A stretch of DNA of 64,000 bases from Eustoma russellianum (Eukaryota > Streptophyta > Magnoliopsida > Gentianales > Gentianaceae): positions 39,989,693 to 40,053,692 of the forward strand of contig AP025040.1 in assembly GCA_036186865.1 (NCBI GenBank), written 5' to 3'. Both the position numbers and the translations under genes were made by a program. The notes under the pieces are model-generated. The model saw nothing but the letters and a program-made list of their open reading frames with translations. It had not been told where the DNA came from and did no database searches. Shown one piece after another: positions 25,601-39,500 of the stretch (positions within the stretch are counted from its first letter, which is position 1; each line of letters begins with the position of its first letter).

Positions 25601-28600
25601 GATACAGGAGGCAGTTCCGTGGTGTATGCTTTTTGCTGACGATATTGTATTAGTCGCAGAGAATAGACATACCCTGAGCATGAGATTAGAGCAGTGGAGA
25701 GGTGTTTTAGAGAGAAAAGGCTTAAGGATTAGCCGTTCTAAGACCGAATATCTGCACTGCGACTTCAGCGGCATAGCCGATAGTGATAATAGCCAGCTCA
25801 CCATCGATGGTCAAGTGGTACCACAGGTAAGTAAGTTTAAGTACCTAGGATCATTTGTGCAGCAGGATGGAGACAGAGATAGTGATGTGGCACATCGAGT
25901 TCAAGCAGGCTGGAGTTGATGGAGGGCTGCCTCAGGAGTGCTGTGTGACAAGAATTTCCCTACTAAATTAAAGGAAAAATTTTATAGGGTGACAGTGCGA
26001 CCGAGAATGCTATATGGGACAGACTGCTGGGCCATCACAATTGCAGAAGATGGAAGTGGCAGAGATGAAGATGTTGAGGTGGATGTGTGGGCATACAAGG
26101 CTAGACCGGATCAGAAACGAGGTGTTTCGAGAAAGGTTAGGCGTGACTAGTATAACAGATAAGATAAGGGAGGGAAGAATGAGATGGTTTGGGCATGTCA
26201 AGCGGAGACAGACAACAGCGTCGGTCAGAGCAATTGAAAGCCTCATTGTAGAGGTGAACAGGAGTAAAGGCAGGCGCAAACTGACTTGGGATGAGTAGAT
26301 TAGACACGACCTACTAGATTTGCACCTCTCTGAGGACATGGTCCAGGATAGGAGTTCATGGAGACATAAGATTAAGGTTAACGAGGTATAGGTCATATAT
26401 AGGGACACCTTAGAGTATATTTAGGGACATAGATAGACGTAGACACTGTCTATGTTTTAGGTTGATTGTGCACTTGTTTGCTTATGTTTTACCACTATTG
26501 TGCAAAACATTACATTACATGTACATATACACGTTATGTGTATTTTAATATCGAAAGCATCTTCTTTGTATTTCCTGAATTCCCTCACTAACACACTAGC
26601 ACATCATATACATATAGAGCCGGAGGTCTCACTGGAAGCAGACTCTCTATCCCTTGGGACAGATGTATTGTTTGCCTACCACTTACCGTCCCCAGACCCT
26701 AACGATAACTTTGGCTGTCGTTGGGATATACTGGGTACGGATGATGATGATGTACTTACAGTGTATTTCTAATGTGTATTCCTACAAAATTTTGGCGATG
26801 GAACTATATTCTTCTGCTGTTTGTTGTTCAAATTTCAGCTTATATACATTAACGTACAAAGGTGAGGGTTGTAGCGAAATGGCGGCTCTTCTGACATGTT
26901 AGTCTTTGCACTGTTCAGGAATCCTTGCACATGATCTTCTACGTCCAACTATTCTCTAATGATTTATGTTTCCTTTTTTTTTTCTTTTTCTTAATCGCGT
27001 GCAGGCTGAGAACATAATACTTTCTGATAAGTATAAGATAGAGAAAGATCAAAGTGCGCAGTTAAGAAGTCAAGTGTCGCGGATGCTACAGTTGGAACAA
27101 GAACAGAAAATGGAGATTCAACAACGTGACTCCACTATTGAAAATTTGCAGGTTCTTATATGATTCTTCGCAAAATTCATCTTAATTCTCCTGTTTATCA
27201 GTGTTTGTGTTGGGAGTATTTAATTGTACATGTTACATCTGCTTAACTGCTGAAACTCGTAGGAAGGAGTAATATAACTAGAATGGGAGCCGGTGTTCTG
27301 TGTGAATCAATAAGTGAAAAAGTTCTCACACCCTGGTTGGGACAAGTAATATTCTTTGTGAGACCACAGCTTAGGTGTTTGGAGTCGCAAAAGCGTAGTT
27401 TATGCTTAATTGGCACACTCTGGAGTTATTAGTTAACATAATATTAATAATGTTTTCATTGGGCCATTTAATCAATGAAATCTCCAAGTTGAGATAGTGC
27501 CACCGTTCATTAACACCGACCTTTGATCCAAAAAATCCTTTGGTATTTATTGAATTTGATAAACAGATGTTCTTCAATCAGTCATATATTGGTCCAAGTG
27601 ATCAAACTATATCGGACTTATTTCACAAGCCGTTGTCCAGAACAATTAGTCTCACAAATTCCTTTGTAAAATTGCAGGTAAAGCAAATTTAATATGAACC
27701 ACCAGATAAATAAATCCTGCAGAAACTGTACTATTTATTTTTCTTGTATCTGTCGATGACGTCCTTTCTTCCTCTTTTAAAAGAGGACAACGATAATCAA
27801 CAAATAGGTAGTGAATTTTCTGCATGTCGTAGTTATATAGCCTATAAATGATAATCATATTCCATTCTCAGTTTCTTGGGTGTCCCTGGATCTCGTCATG
27901 CGATGAGTCCTAAGAGAAGCTCTTATATCTTTATATGAACCAAGTTGGCTGTTCTATTTAATTCAATTTGTTCTAGTATGGCATGCTTATCCCGATTTTG
28001 CAGTCCGTTCACTCTCGTTGATTTACTAACTAATTTCAGAAGAATCACTAGAAGTGTTCGAAAATTTTTGAAAACATTTAATAAGTTGAAACTGAATCTT
28101 TGTTCATTGCTTAAAAAAAAAATCTTTGTCCATTGAATTAATATCTTCAGGAATAAAAAAAATGCAATATTAGTGGATGTTTACCCTTACTTTTAGTTAT
28201 TCCACCAAACCATTATTACTGTACTGGGGTAACTGACCGTTTGTATCTTGAAGGCAATATAACATAGTTCACATAGGTATCACTTAGTTAGAGTTTGTTC
28301 GGAATAGTATTTTATAAACATTAGTTGGATGGTTTTCATTTTTAAAGTTCGGCCTGCCATGTTTGTGGTGAGATACCATTGATAGTACAACGTGTTATGT
28401 AATATGATGTTTTTATTGATTATTAGAATATACGTTTTAATACAAACTCATTAATTTTGGATGATGATTTCATTATTTTCCTTAGTTTATCTGGTGTATA
28501 AAAAAATAAGGGTGAGATTGTTGTCTGGAAGATTTGAAGAAAAAATAAAATTTATTTGAATTCTTGTTTGGATTAGTATTGATTTTTAATAGAAGATAAG

Positions 28601-30491
28601 TTGAATTTAATTCCAGTGAGTAGTCCAAATGTTATGATTGACATGCTACCCATTTAGTAACAATAGCATTATCTATTTGCTGAAACCTCGACTGACATTT
28701 ATTTTGTAAGGAAGGCAGTTTTTGTCTGGCCTTATCAATATTCTGAATCCACTAAAATTGTCATCTAGTCTATCTGCTTGGGAGGTTGTGATCATTGGTA
28801 GCATATTTAAGGTGAAGGCTGCCTCGCCCTTCAGCTTGAGGACCCTTTGACCATATATTAGTTTAATATTATTTTTTATGATTCGACAATGATATGATAT
28901 TTACTTAGGAAAAAAAGACAATGATATGATATTTCTCAAACTGAAGATGCCAGGCCATAGAGGCACTTAAGAATTTTCCTTTGCTCAAGATCCTATTTTT
29001 ACGTCCTTTGATTTTAAGTTTATTTTCTAATGATGTTCTCTGTTTCAGGCCAAACTAAAGAGCTTGGAGTCACAACTGAATGAAGCTATTCGTTCTCGGG
29101 ATCTGAAGTTGATCAATGGTGAAGAGGCCAAGCCTGTGAGTCCAAAGACCGCTGGAGATAGCACAGAATCTACTCCAGTTACAAGGAAATTTGAAGAGGA
29201 ACTTGTAAAGCGGGATGCACTGATTGAGGTATTTGTCCATGGAAAATCGTCTTGTTTCTGTTTGTGTGTAGAATCTTGGTATTTATCTTTCTTTTGCCCT
29301 CTATCTTGACTGCACTGTGTATATCGTGTTTTCATTTGCTATCACTATTGGCACTTCCCTAAGCTAATAGAGAAGTCCTTATCAATCTAATTTGTCTTTG
29401 TTAAATTGCATTGACCTAACCTTATTGAGGAAAGCATTTCTTTAGTTACTTTTCCAAAGACGGGCTTGTCCAAGTCCCTTTTTAAGAGCTGGAGTCCACG
29501 ATAAGGAAATGAAGTAATAAACAACAAAGTAGTGACTGTTGAAAGAAATTTCTACATTGACAAGCTATCTTTCAGATTTAAGATAGACAACTAGATTACA
29601 TATAAAATAATGGGATCTACACTATAACATCTCTGGATAAACTTTATTCGGGTTGAAAAGTGCGTTTATTTTGAATTTCCCTTATAATTTTAGATTCGTT
29701 GCCAACTTAAGACTTTGATAGTTACATGTTCTTGTGTTGCTTTTTTATTAAATGGCTGAAGATTTAGGCATGGGATATGACCTAATATATGAATATATTA
29801 CTTATAAAAAAAACTGGTTTGAATATATTGTTATTTACTTTTACATAACTGATGCTATATATTGTTCTAGTAATATCGTAGGTAAGCTGAAGGGAGTCCG
29901 CAAGACTGGTGTTGCTTATCAATGTTATAAATATCCATTGAAAGCAAGTGAGCATGTTGTATTTGCCAATTGCAAAAGCCGGCAATTGCTTCAACACCAT
30001 CTATCTTAAATGCTGAATGGTGTGTCTTATCAAATTGTTGCTGACTTAAAACGGCTAGTAGCAATTGTTTTAAGCTTTTGAAAACTTGTTTTCTGTTTGT
30101 AAAAGAGTTTCTGTCAGATGTGTTCTTGAGTTGGTATACTGCTTAGATACAAAATTTTCTAATTAACCTGGAAAGTTTTGGGAGAGGTTTTAATTTGCCT
30201 CTGGTAGCATGTAAACATGTTCTGCTGCAGGGAAATATAGAGGACCAACTGAAAACTTTATAAGAGGATATATATAGTTGGGTGTTGGTCAAAGAAAAAA
30301 AATGCCGAAGTATAATTATACAAGAGGACGTGATGTTTTCTTAATACGATGATATAAATTTGTTTTGGGAAAAAAATTATTGTCTGATTTTTCAGTAGCT
30401 GATGTTGAGACTTGTAATCCTTTTGCCTGTAAGTTTATTGCTCTCTAATGATGTGGGAATTCAACTGAAGGGCCCAGAGCCATTGGCTCAT

Positions 30492-30531
<40 letters not shown>

Positions 30532-33500
30532 TGTAAATGTTCTTGGCTCATTTCTATTGTATTATGACTATACATTCTCTGATTTGGCAGAGACTGCATG
30601 AGGAGAATGAAAGGTTATTTGATAGGTTGACAGAAAAAGGGAGTAAAGCTGCATTGCTGCAGGTAGTAGCTCTTTGCCTTTAACACTGATGTAGAGTTTC
30701 TTTATGTGTTACTTTTATCTTATTTTGTGTATTTGCAGCCATTTCTTCACCATGCTTTTCATATAATACCTGCTGATCATTCTTTGATATCTGCACAAGT
30801 GGAATAATGGGTTGTTAAATTACAATCTCTTCTAAAAGCTTAAGCTACCGTTAACACATGTCCTTGTAAATAACGAGATAGACCATGCCTGGAGGCTTTG
30901 ATGGTGTAATCTGTTTATTATTTTGCTTCTCCTTATGATTCGCTCTGTCATACACATGAGAAGTGAAGAGTTTTTTTTTTTCTTTTTTTTTCTTTAAGGA
31001 TCTAGAGCTTTCTATTTTCAAATGTGAACCGTGATTTTACTTCACATTTTTTTTTACAGTGATAAGACTGACTTCTAATTTCTGACCTTTTGACATTACC
31101 ATGTTACTGCTACTTTGACGGCCTTCTTACTCAGTTGCCGAGTATCTCTCCCAAAGAACCAGCAATCACAGCTCGAGACATTGTGAGGTGCATTTCTGGA
31201 ACTGTTTTGTGAATTTTATCCTTTTTGTGTGGCCTTGCCTTGTTATTTTTTTTTAGCATGGAGGTTGGATATGTTATTATAGGAATGATGCTGATAATGT
31301 TAAAGGGCGATCCCTTGATGTGGTTTCTTCTCCATTAGTATCAGAAAAGGCTGAAAGTGCCATTACTTTGGTTAAATCTGGTATCGAAAAAGTCAAAGCT
31401 ACTCCAGCAGGCGAATACCTTACTTCCGCTTTGACTGATTTTGATCCTGAACAGTATGACAGTTTGGCTGCAATATCAGATGGAGCAAACAAGCTTTTGA
31501 TGCTGGTAAGGTCCACATGATTTCAACTCACGAGTCATTTGTTTTTGAGCTAACTGTCACTTTAGGAGAAAGTGTATCCTCTTTAGGCTGTTTTGCTTTC
31601 ATGGACGTCTTTGTGTTGCTACCTTGCTTTAAACAATTACTCTTTTTCTCAATTAAACTTTTGGAATGTTTTTGCACTTTGTAACATTCTTATTTTGCAC
31701 ATGTACTTCCTATATTTCCATCTATGCTTTTGTAAAAAAAGAAAAACACATAGGTCAATGGTGGCGAAAAAAATCAGTATTGTGCATAAGCTGATAAAGT
31801 CATAGTTTATTCTATATTGGTTTGCAAGAGTGCGAAGCTATTCAAAATTTTCTGTTTTATTTTTTATATTCTAATTGTTGCCAAATTAATAAGAATTTTC
31901 ATTGAACTACAGCAACAACGATAACTATGTGGTCTACACGAAATCATATAAACTTCGGAAAGACCTGTAGGATTTCTAAGGAATATGGCAGCTGTTAGAA
32001 ACTCATTAATTGCTGAGGAATAAGTTCTGTTTTTCATAATGGTCCTAAATAGCCGAACTGTGGACATAACTCAACATGTTAGGGAGCCGATAATGTGATG
32101 CAGCTGGGTAACTTTCAGTTGTAGATGCGTGACTTCCTTTTAAAGTAAGGAGAGTACCTGAACACATAACAAATGAAGTCACCAATGGGATGATTCCAAT
32201 TTAACATTTATTTTCTTTCTTTTTTTCCCTTTGAGAAAATTCTAACTTAACATTTCATCATTACATAGATCACTTGACCGTTTTGATATTTTATCTGTCA
32301 CTGAACAGTAGTTTTCTATGAACTTGTTGCATATGCGCATCACGTAGCTCTTTTGCTCGCAAGTCCTTTAGCCAGAGTAGGCCCTCGGATTTATCTGGAA
32401 CACAAAAACTCAGCAGAATTTTCTGTTAAAAGAATCAACATCATCATACCCAGTATATCCTAATGACAGCAAAAGCTATCGTCAGGGTTTGGGGATAAGA
32501 AGTTGAAGCGAAATAAGATTGTCATTACGAATTTATAAAGTTCTGATCCCAACAGAAAGCAGTTTGGAGCCCATTAGTAGTTTTAGTTTCAAGATTGGTG
32601 TTCATTTTGAGGATGCTATGGAACTGAAATATTCTTGGGACTCAAAATACTCAATTTCGACTGGAACGAAAATAACTGCGTCGATAAATCTCACATTGGA
32701 AAGGAGGCTCATAATTATGTATTATAAATACCGCGTCAGTTCATATTATTGTCATAATGCATAATTCATACTTATGAAGGTATGTGCATTTAGTTTCTTG
32801 TCGTACTCTTTATCTCCTGATTCTAACAATTGGAAAGATCCTAAGCAGCTTCTAACAGACAACTTCATTTTTTCTTAACTTCCTCTTTTTCTTTTTTCCC
32901 CCCACCTCCTGTTTTATAATAGCATGACAAAAGGCATATGATATATTGGTCCTTGTATTGACGACTTAGCACCAATATTGACTTGTGATAGACTTTAACG
33001 GGTGATTGTGTTTGCTTTGAAGTTAGGTAAAGCCATGACTTTGATCTGTTATGACTCATTTGATTATAATGGCCTAGATTTCGATATTCTGAAAGCACAT
33101 GCGCTTGTTCGGTATGTTTGGTTTTTCCAGATCAAAGATCAAAGTCTAAATCTTGCATTCACTAGTGAACAAGAGATAAACAGGGGAATAACTTTAGATC
33201 ATTGATGGTCCGAGAAAGGAGTCCTTTCTGTTTTGTTTTGGTAGTAATTGACATAATCATAATTCTCAATACTTCTACTGTCTTCGTGCATGTGCCTATG
33301 GGATATGCAGATCAAATCTGAATATTAGTGGGAAGCTCTCTGATCCTGCAATCACTTCCCTTTCTTGATTGTCTTTGACTATTTTTTCCTCTAATTTGAA
33401 TTTGAGCTTTATTTACATCTGGTAACTACATAGCTTGCCTCTGCTAGTCATACGATATGTGGAGTTTTACCTTAGAACTTAAATATCCACCCTAATGATG

Positions 33501-36500
33501 TAGGTCTTAGCTGCTTTGATAAAGGCTGGTGCTTCAAGGGAGCATGAGATACTTGCTGAAATAAGAGATGCTGTTTTTGCCTTTATACTCAAAATGGAGC
33601 CTAAGCGAGTCATGGACACCATGCTTGTTTCTCGTGTCAGAATTCTTTATATTAGATCTTTGCTTGCACGATCCCCTGAACTACAGTCCATTAAGGTATT
33701 CAAGAATTCTTCTGTCTCTGGAATGTTCGAATTTTTACGAGCTTCTCTCACTTGATCTTCCTTTGGGTTCTAGGTTTCTCCAGTTGAGCGCTTTCTCGAA
33801 AAGCCAAGTACTGGACGTAGTAGTAGTCCCGGAAGATCTCCAGTACGTTATGATTCTGGCATGAGGAATTCTCTAATTGATGAACAGATTCAAGGGTTTA
33901 AAGTAAATATTAAGCCAGAAAAGAAGTCTAAGTTATCATCAGTTGTTCTGAAGATACGTGGTATTGATCAGGTGAATTTCCTGATTATTATTCAAAGTTC
34001 TCTTTTATGTTGAGAAGTATAGAAACTTGAAGTATTTTATTTATCAAATAGTTTAACGTATAAGGTTGATCCTTTTTTATAGAGGCTGTAGTCAGCAGTT
34101 AACAGAAGCCTCAAGTGGCCCAGGATGCCAACGGCTATAATCTTTTTCCAACGGCTTTATTGTTTAAGTCATCAAACAGATGACTTATGCTAAGGTATAG
34201 GACATAAGCAAGTATATATCTTGTGTGTCTATATACAAACTGTGTACATGTATTTGTATATGTACAATACGTGTATTTGTATGTGTGGTGGTATATTATG
34301 CTATGGATTTATACATTCACCTTCAAGGTTGATGTATATACTTATACAACCTAGCTTGGTAACTAGATTATGGAATACTTGTGTAGAAATTGGCTTGGTA
34401 AAGATATCCGCTACTTGACTTCTTGATGAAACATGATCAATTCTGATAATATTAGATTCAATCTTCTCCCTTGCAAAGTGTCTATCAATCTCAACATGCT
34501 TGGACTTGCCATGTTGAATATGATTCTCTGTCGTGTTGATTGCAGAGATATTATCACAACAAACCCTGATTGGAAGTGATATTGACTGACCCAATTCTTC
34601 CATCACTCTCTTTATCCACAATCCTTCACAAAGTCATTCTGCCAATGCTCTAAGCTCTGCCTCGGCACTCCTCCTTGAAACAATTGGTTGCTTCTTGCTC
34701 CTTCAAGTTATTAAATTCCCCGTAGGTGGTTCCATATCCAGTAGTTCACCTCAGATCTACCTTTGGTCCTACCTTGTCTGCATCTGTGAACACCTGGAGG
34801 TTCCTGTCTTCATTTTTTCTGAAAATACAAACATTGTCCAGTTGTTGCTTATAAGTGCCTAAGAATTCTCATTGCAACCAGTAGGATCATATATAAATTG
34901 ACTTACAAAGCTGACTGCATAGCATATATCAGGCCTTGTATAAGATAAGTAAATTAGTTTACCCAGTAGCCTTTGATACTTTAGCTTATTAGTGGGAGTT
35001 TTATTCTACTGTTCCTTTCTTGGTCCAACAGGTGTGAGTTCTGGCTTGAAGCCAAGCATTCCTATGTTTTGCAGCAAACTAGAATATATTTCCTTTATGC
35101 TATATGCATGCCAGTCTGTGTTCTTTCTACTTCCATTTCGAAAAAATATTTAGTTTGCCTAGGTCTTCAAGTTCAAATTCTCTGGTTAACTGTTCCTTTA
35201 TTTGTTGTATGCCGTGTGAATCATTTACGGTGAGTATTATATCATCCGTGTATACAATAAAATTAGTTACTCTTCCTGTTTCATTGTCTTTAATGAACAA
35301 TGCGTGATCACTCTGTGTTTGTTTAAACCCATGCTTAGAAACTGCCTTTGTAAATTTCTTAAACCATGCTCTAGGTGATTGTTTAGGGCCACAGGATGAC
35401 TTTTTAGTTTACACACCCTATGTTTATTTGTGTTATTACTAAAGCCTGGAGGAATATCCATATACACTTCTTGTAAATCTTCATTAAGAAAGACATTTTT
35501 AACATCTAACTAGAATATGTACTAGTCCATATTAACAGCTAATGAAAAAATGATTACGGGAGCATTTAACTTTGTTACAGGTGCAAATGTCTTTAAGCAG
35601 TCTATCCCATATGTTTGTAAATTCTTTGGCTACTGATCTAGCTTTAAACCTGTTTATTGTACTATCAGTGCTGTACATTTAACAGAGAATACCCACTACA
35701 ACCTGTTGTTTTAATGTCCTTAGGGATAAATAGCAGTTCCCACTCGCCATTCTTAAGGGGAGCCTCCAATTTTCTCATAAAGAACATCCTTCTAGTGAGG
35801 TATACTTAATGCTTCATGGATATCTCTTGGTATACTTAGATTATTTAAAGAAGTTGTAAAAGCTTTGACTATGAGCCAAACCTCTCACATGTCAAGAAAC
35901 TGTAATGAGATGTTTAGTGCACTAGGCCTACTATATGGGGAAGGCTCTGGCTCAAAATAACTCTATGTTCCTCTGGCTGATTAATAATTATTTGTCTGTG
36001 GATGTCTGATCGTATACACTCTAGTTATAGGAATATTGAGCCTTGTCATAGTTCCAGTTTTCTTAGCATTTCTGGTTTCCTCTCTTATACTTATTTCCTT
36101 TTTCTCTCTGACTGGGGGTCATTCACTAGTGATGGTGATCTTATGGCATCAATGATACTCCTGAAACTTTCTCTATCACATATGCCACTTTATGTACTAT
36201 AAGTCTTTGAATAATATACATGTCCCTCATCAAATGTGACATCTAAGGTCACAAACATGTTCTTTGTGATGAGACAATAACATTTATATTCGTTTTATGT
36301 TCCAGAATACAGGAAGATACACCTAGTGGACCTGTGGTCCAGTTTATAGGTCCAGTTTACTGCTTAAGTGGGACTGCACATGCATATATGCATTGCATAC
36401 GAACAATTTGAAAGGTAGAACATATAAAATATTAGTATTAGGAAAGTGTTCAATCAATACCTGTTTAGGAGTTCTATAAAATAACACTCTAGAAGGCATT

Positions 36501-39500
36501 CTGTTGATTAAATATGTTGCTGTAAGGTATGCTTCTCTCCAGAAAAACTTGAGAACATTCATCGAAAACATAATTGTCATAGTTACTTCTAAAAAATGTC
36601 TATTCTTCCTCTCATCTACTCCATTCTGTTGTTGAGTATAGATACACTAGGTCTAATTATGTATCCCCATTTCATTCATAAATTCTCTAACTATTTAATC
36701 TAGATACTCAGTCCCATTATCTAACCTTAATGTCTTGATAGTGAGTCCAAATTAATTCCTGACTAAGTTGGCAAAGGTTTTGAAGGTCCACCCTACTTCA
36801 GACTTGTGTTTCATTAAGCATACTTAGGTTACCGTTATGTGGTCATCAACAAACGTAATAAACCATCTGGTTCCCTTAATGTTGGCAGTCTTATTGAGTC
36901 CCCATTAAGTTAAATGGTTGTGTTAATTTATATATCTTGGCCGAATAAGTAGTTGTAGTATGTTTAGCAAGTTGATAACCTTCATAACAGATATTCTTTA
37001 AAGTAACACTTGTGAATATTTCTGGCATAATTCTTTTCAAGTATACAAATTTAGGATGTCCCAATTTCTTATGACATAACAAAATCTAGTCCCTACTTAA
37101 TCCTATACTAGAATATGCATACATTCCATATAAGGTATCTTGTTTCCTGGTATGTTCTTTCCTTCAGCTTGCAAAATGAAGAGTGCATCTAGTAACTTAG
37201 CATTGCCAATCATCTCCCTCATAGTGTTCTCCTAAAACCAATACTCAGAAGGTGAAAATATAATGCAAAGCAATTGTTGTCTTGTGTTATTTTTCCTACT
37301 GATACTAAATTAAAGTTTAAGAAAGGTACATGCAATACATTATAGAGGAACAATTTGCTAGTTAGTTTAACCATTTCCTTATTAATAACTTGTAAACTAT
37401 TCCTTTGGCTATCTTTACCTTTTTATGATTTGTAAATAATTCATACCGAAGTAAAATATCTTTGTTATGTGCCATGTGATTAGAGGCTCCTGAGTCAATG
37501 ATACATGATTGTGTCTTGCTATTGTGTTTTTTTTTTTACTTAAACTAGCCATGGTAGCCTGGATTGGTGCGGACTGTATTGTTTTCTCTTCTTGATTCAA
37601 CAATTGAAGTAAGGCCTCTATTGGACTTTAAGTGGGCAAACCAGATGTATGTCTTTGTACAATGTGATTGTTGTTGCTTACTGTATTAACTACTTGGGGC
37701 CTGTCGTCCCCCAAGGATTGTTTATTGTTCTTGGTTGTTTGTTCTTGAGGGGTCTGCTATCTCCTAGTTTCTTATGTAATTTCCAGCATTCTTACGTTGT
37801 ATGTCTAGTTTTCTTGCAATATCTGCAAAATGGCCTGTTGTTTGGCTGGCGAGATAATCCTGTTCTTCTAGATAAAAACTAGATGGGTCTTATTTGGTGT
37901 AGCTGTCCGAGCAGTAGAATGTTAGTCACTTTTGAAGTTCTATCAGTCTGAAGAGCCGACCCTTCTGTTGCTAAGGTGGGAGGTGTTTTCATCATCTGTT
38001 TAATCTTGTTTTTCTCATGTCTAATTTCAGAGAAAGCAGTGTTCAGACTTGGCAAAGGCTTAGTGCAAGGATTCTACTCTTTACAACATCAAAGTCTTTA
38101 TGTAATCCTGTTAGAAATTTGAAAACTCTTTTGGTTTCAGTGATGTTTATGTACAGCTGATCATGAGCTTGATAATTCCATGTATGTGTCTCAGATATAT
38201 CAATATGTTGCCAGATTTTTGTTAACTGGCTATAGTACTTGTTCACAGACATGTTTCCCTGCTTAATATCTTGAAGTTGTGCTTCAAGTTCATATAATTC
38301 TGAGGTATTATCTTTTTGCGAGTATATCTTCCTTACTGCTGGCCGTATCTCAGCAACAATGGAGTAAAGTATGACATTATCACTTATATTAGGGATCATT
38401 GACCCTATTAACCATGACATAGTCTTGGCATTCTTAGATTTTCAAATTCTATACTTTGAATCTGTAGGTGTAGGAATGATCACATCTCCAAGTCTTTCTT
38501 ACCTTTTCAAGAAATAAGCATCTCAACTGCTCTCACGGAAAAGCAGTTGTTTCCAGTTAATTTGTGATTTGTGGTCATGATGAGAGTACCCCAATATAGA
38601 AGAAGCACGGAATCTGCCTTCGAAGGTTGTTCAAGGGTGGAAGTGGCTTCTGTTTCACTGGTTTTAAGATGTGATGCCATTGTTTAAAAAACATAATTTG
38701 CTTAAGAAAGGCAGAAGAAGCAGATGTTGATTAATGGCTCTGATATCATATTGAAATATGAAGGTGTTTTATTCATCAAGTAGTTCAAATATATAAGGTT
38801 GATCCCCTTTTATAGAGGCTTTAGTCAGCAGCCAACAGAAGTCACAAGTGGTCCAGGATGCCAACGACTATAATCATGTTCGAACATCTTTATTATTTGA
38901 GTCATCAAACAGATGATTTAGTCTAAAGCATAAAACATGAACAAGTATATATCCTATGTGTCTATATATACAAATTGTGTACATGCATTTGCATGTGCAC
39001 AATGTGTATTTGTATGTGTACAATATGTATACTTGTGTGTGTACAGGTATATTGTACTATGAGTTTCTACAATAAGACATTAATCTTCCACGTTTAAAAT
39101 AATTTCTCTTAAGAGCGAAAGATGTGAATAGAGAAATGCAAATTGAATTTCTGCAACATGCTATTATCCTTTCTTTCATATTTCCTGCAGTTGGAAAAGG
39201 TCTTGGTCAATTCATACATGTCATTAATAATTTTTGTGAGTGTTACTTCTGTGAATATTTTGGCATGTATATTTATGCTTATATATAGCTGGACATTTAT
39301 ATGATAGGAGGGTCTGAAGTTTGGAAGCGTTGCCGTTTTAGTCTTAGATGACTCATTATCTGGGTTTGTTTGCTTAAAGTTAAAGTTGTTTTAAGCAGAA
39401 GTTGATTATGTCATTAACGACAAAAAGAATGTTTGCAACCTGCATTGTTATTGAGGAACCTGATTTGGAAAGTATTTATGGAATGGAATGTCCTCCTAAA

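Larger units (their letters stand above)
21397..26791 (-). mobile_element. Copia element B (minus strand), nested in A, hosting a LINE
   Basis: The LTRs are 21402-21686 (285 bp) and 23816-24084 plus 26771-26786 (285 bp after removing the LINE). The 5-bp target duplication AAATT is seen at 21397-21401 and 26787-26791. A degenerate primer-binding site (GCTCTGATTTCA, read on the + strand) lies at 23804-23815. The LTR ends are TG...TA. The internal region is only about 2.1 kb. The gag start near 23760 is fused to the linker between integrase and RT, so most of gag, protease and integrase are deleted. The LTR copies differ at many positions, so it is older than the Copia at 6596. Confidence 0.93.
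34013..39076 (-). mobile_element. Copia element C (minus strand) in intron 18, decayed
   Basis: The LTRs are 34018-34315 (298 bp) and 38749-39071 (323 bp). Both read TGTA...ATA on the minus strand and are clearly related but diverged. The target duplication is imperfect: AGAAG (34013-34017) against ATAAG (39072-39076), 4 of 5 matching. A primer-binding-site complement GCTCTGATATCA lies at 38737-38748. All Copia domains are present in order on the minus strand, so it inserted as a full element and decayed in place. Confidence 0.9.

Noticed and set aside
24477..25919. Host gene encoding a 480-residue protein
   Set aside because: RT blocks including FADD, a 19-bp target duplication and the LINE tail identify it as an RTE retrotransposon.
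31864..32067. 67-codon minus-strand ORF in intron 16
   Set aside because: No family resemblance or supporting signals. It lies in AT-rich intron sequence.
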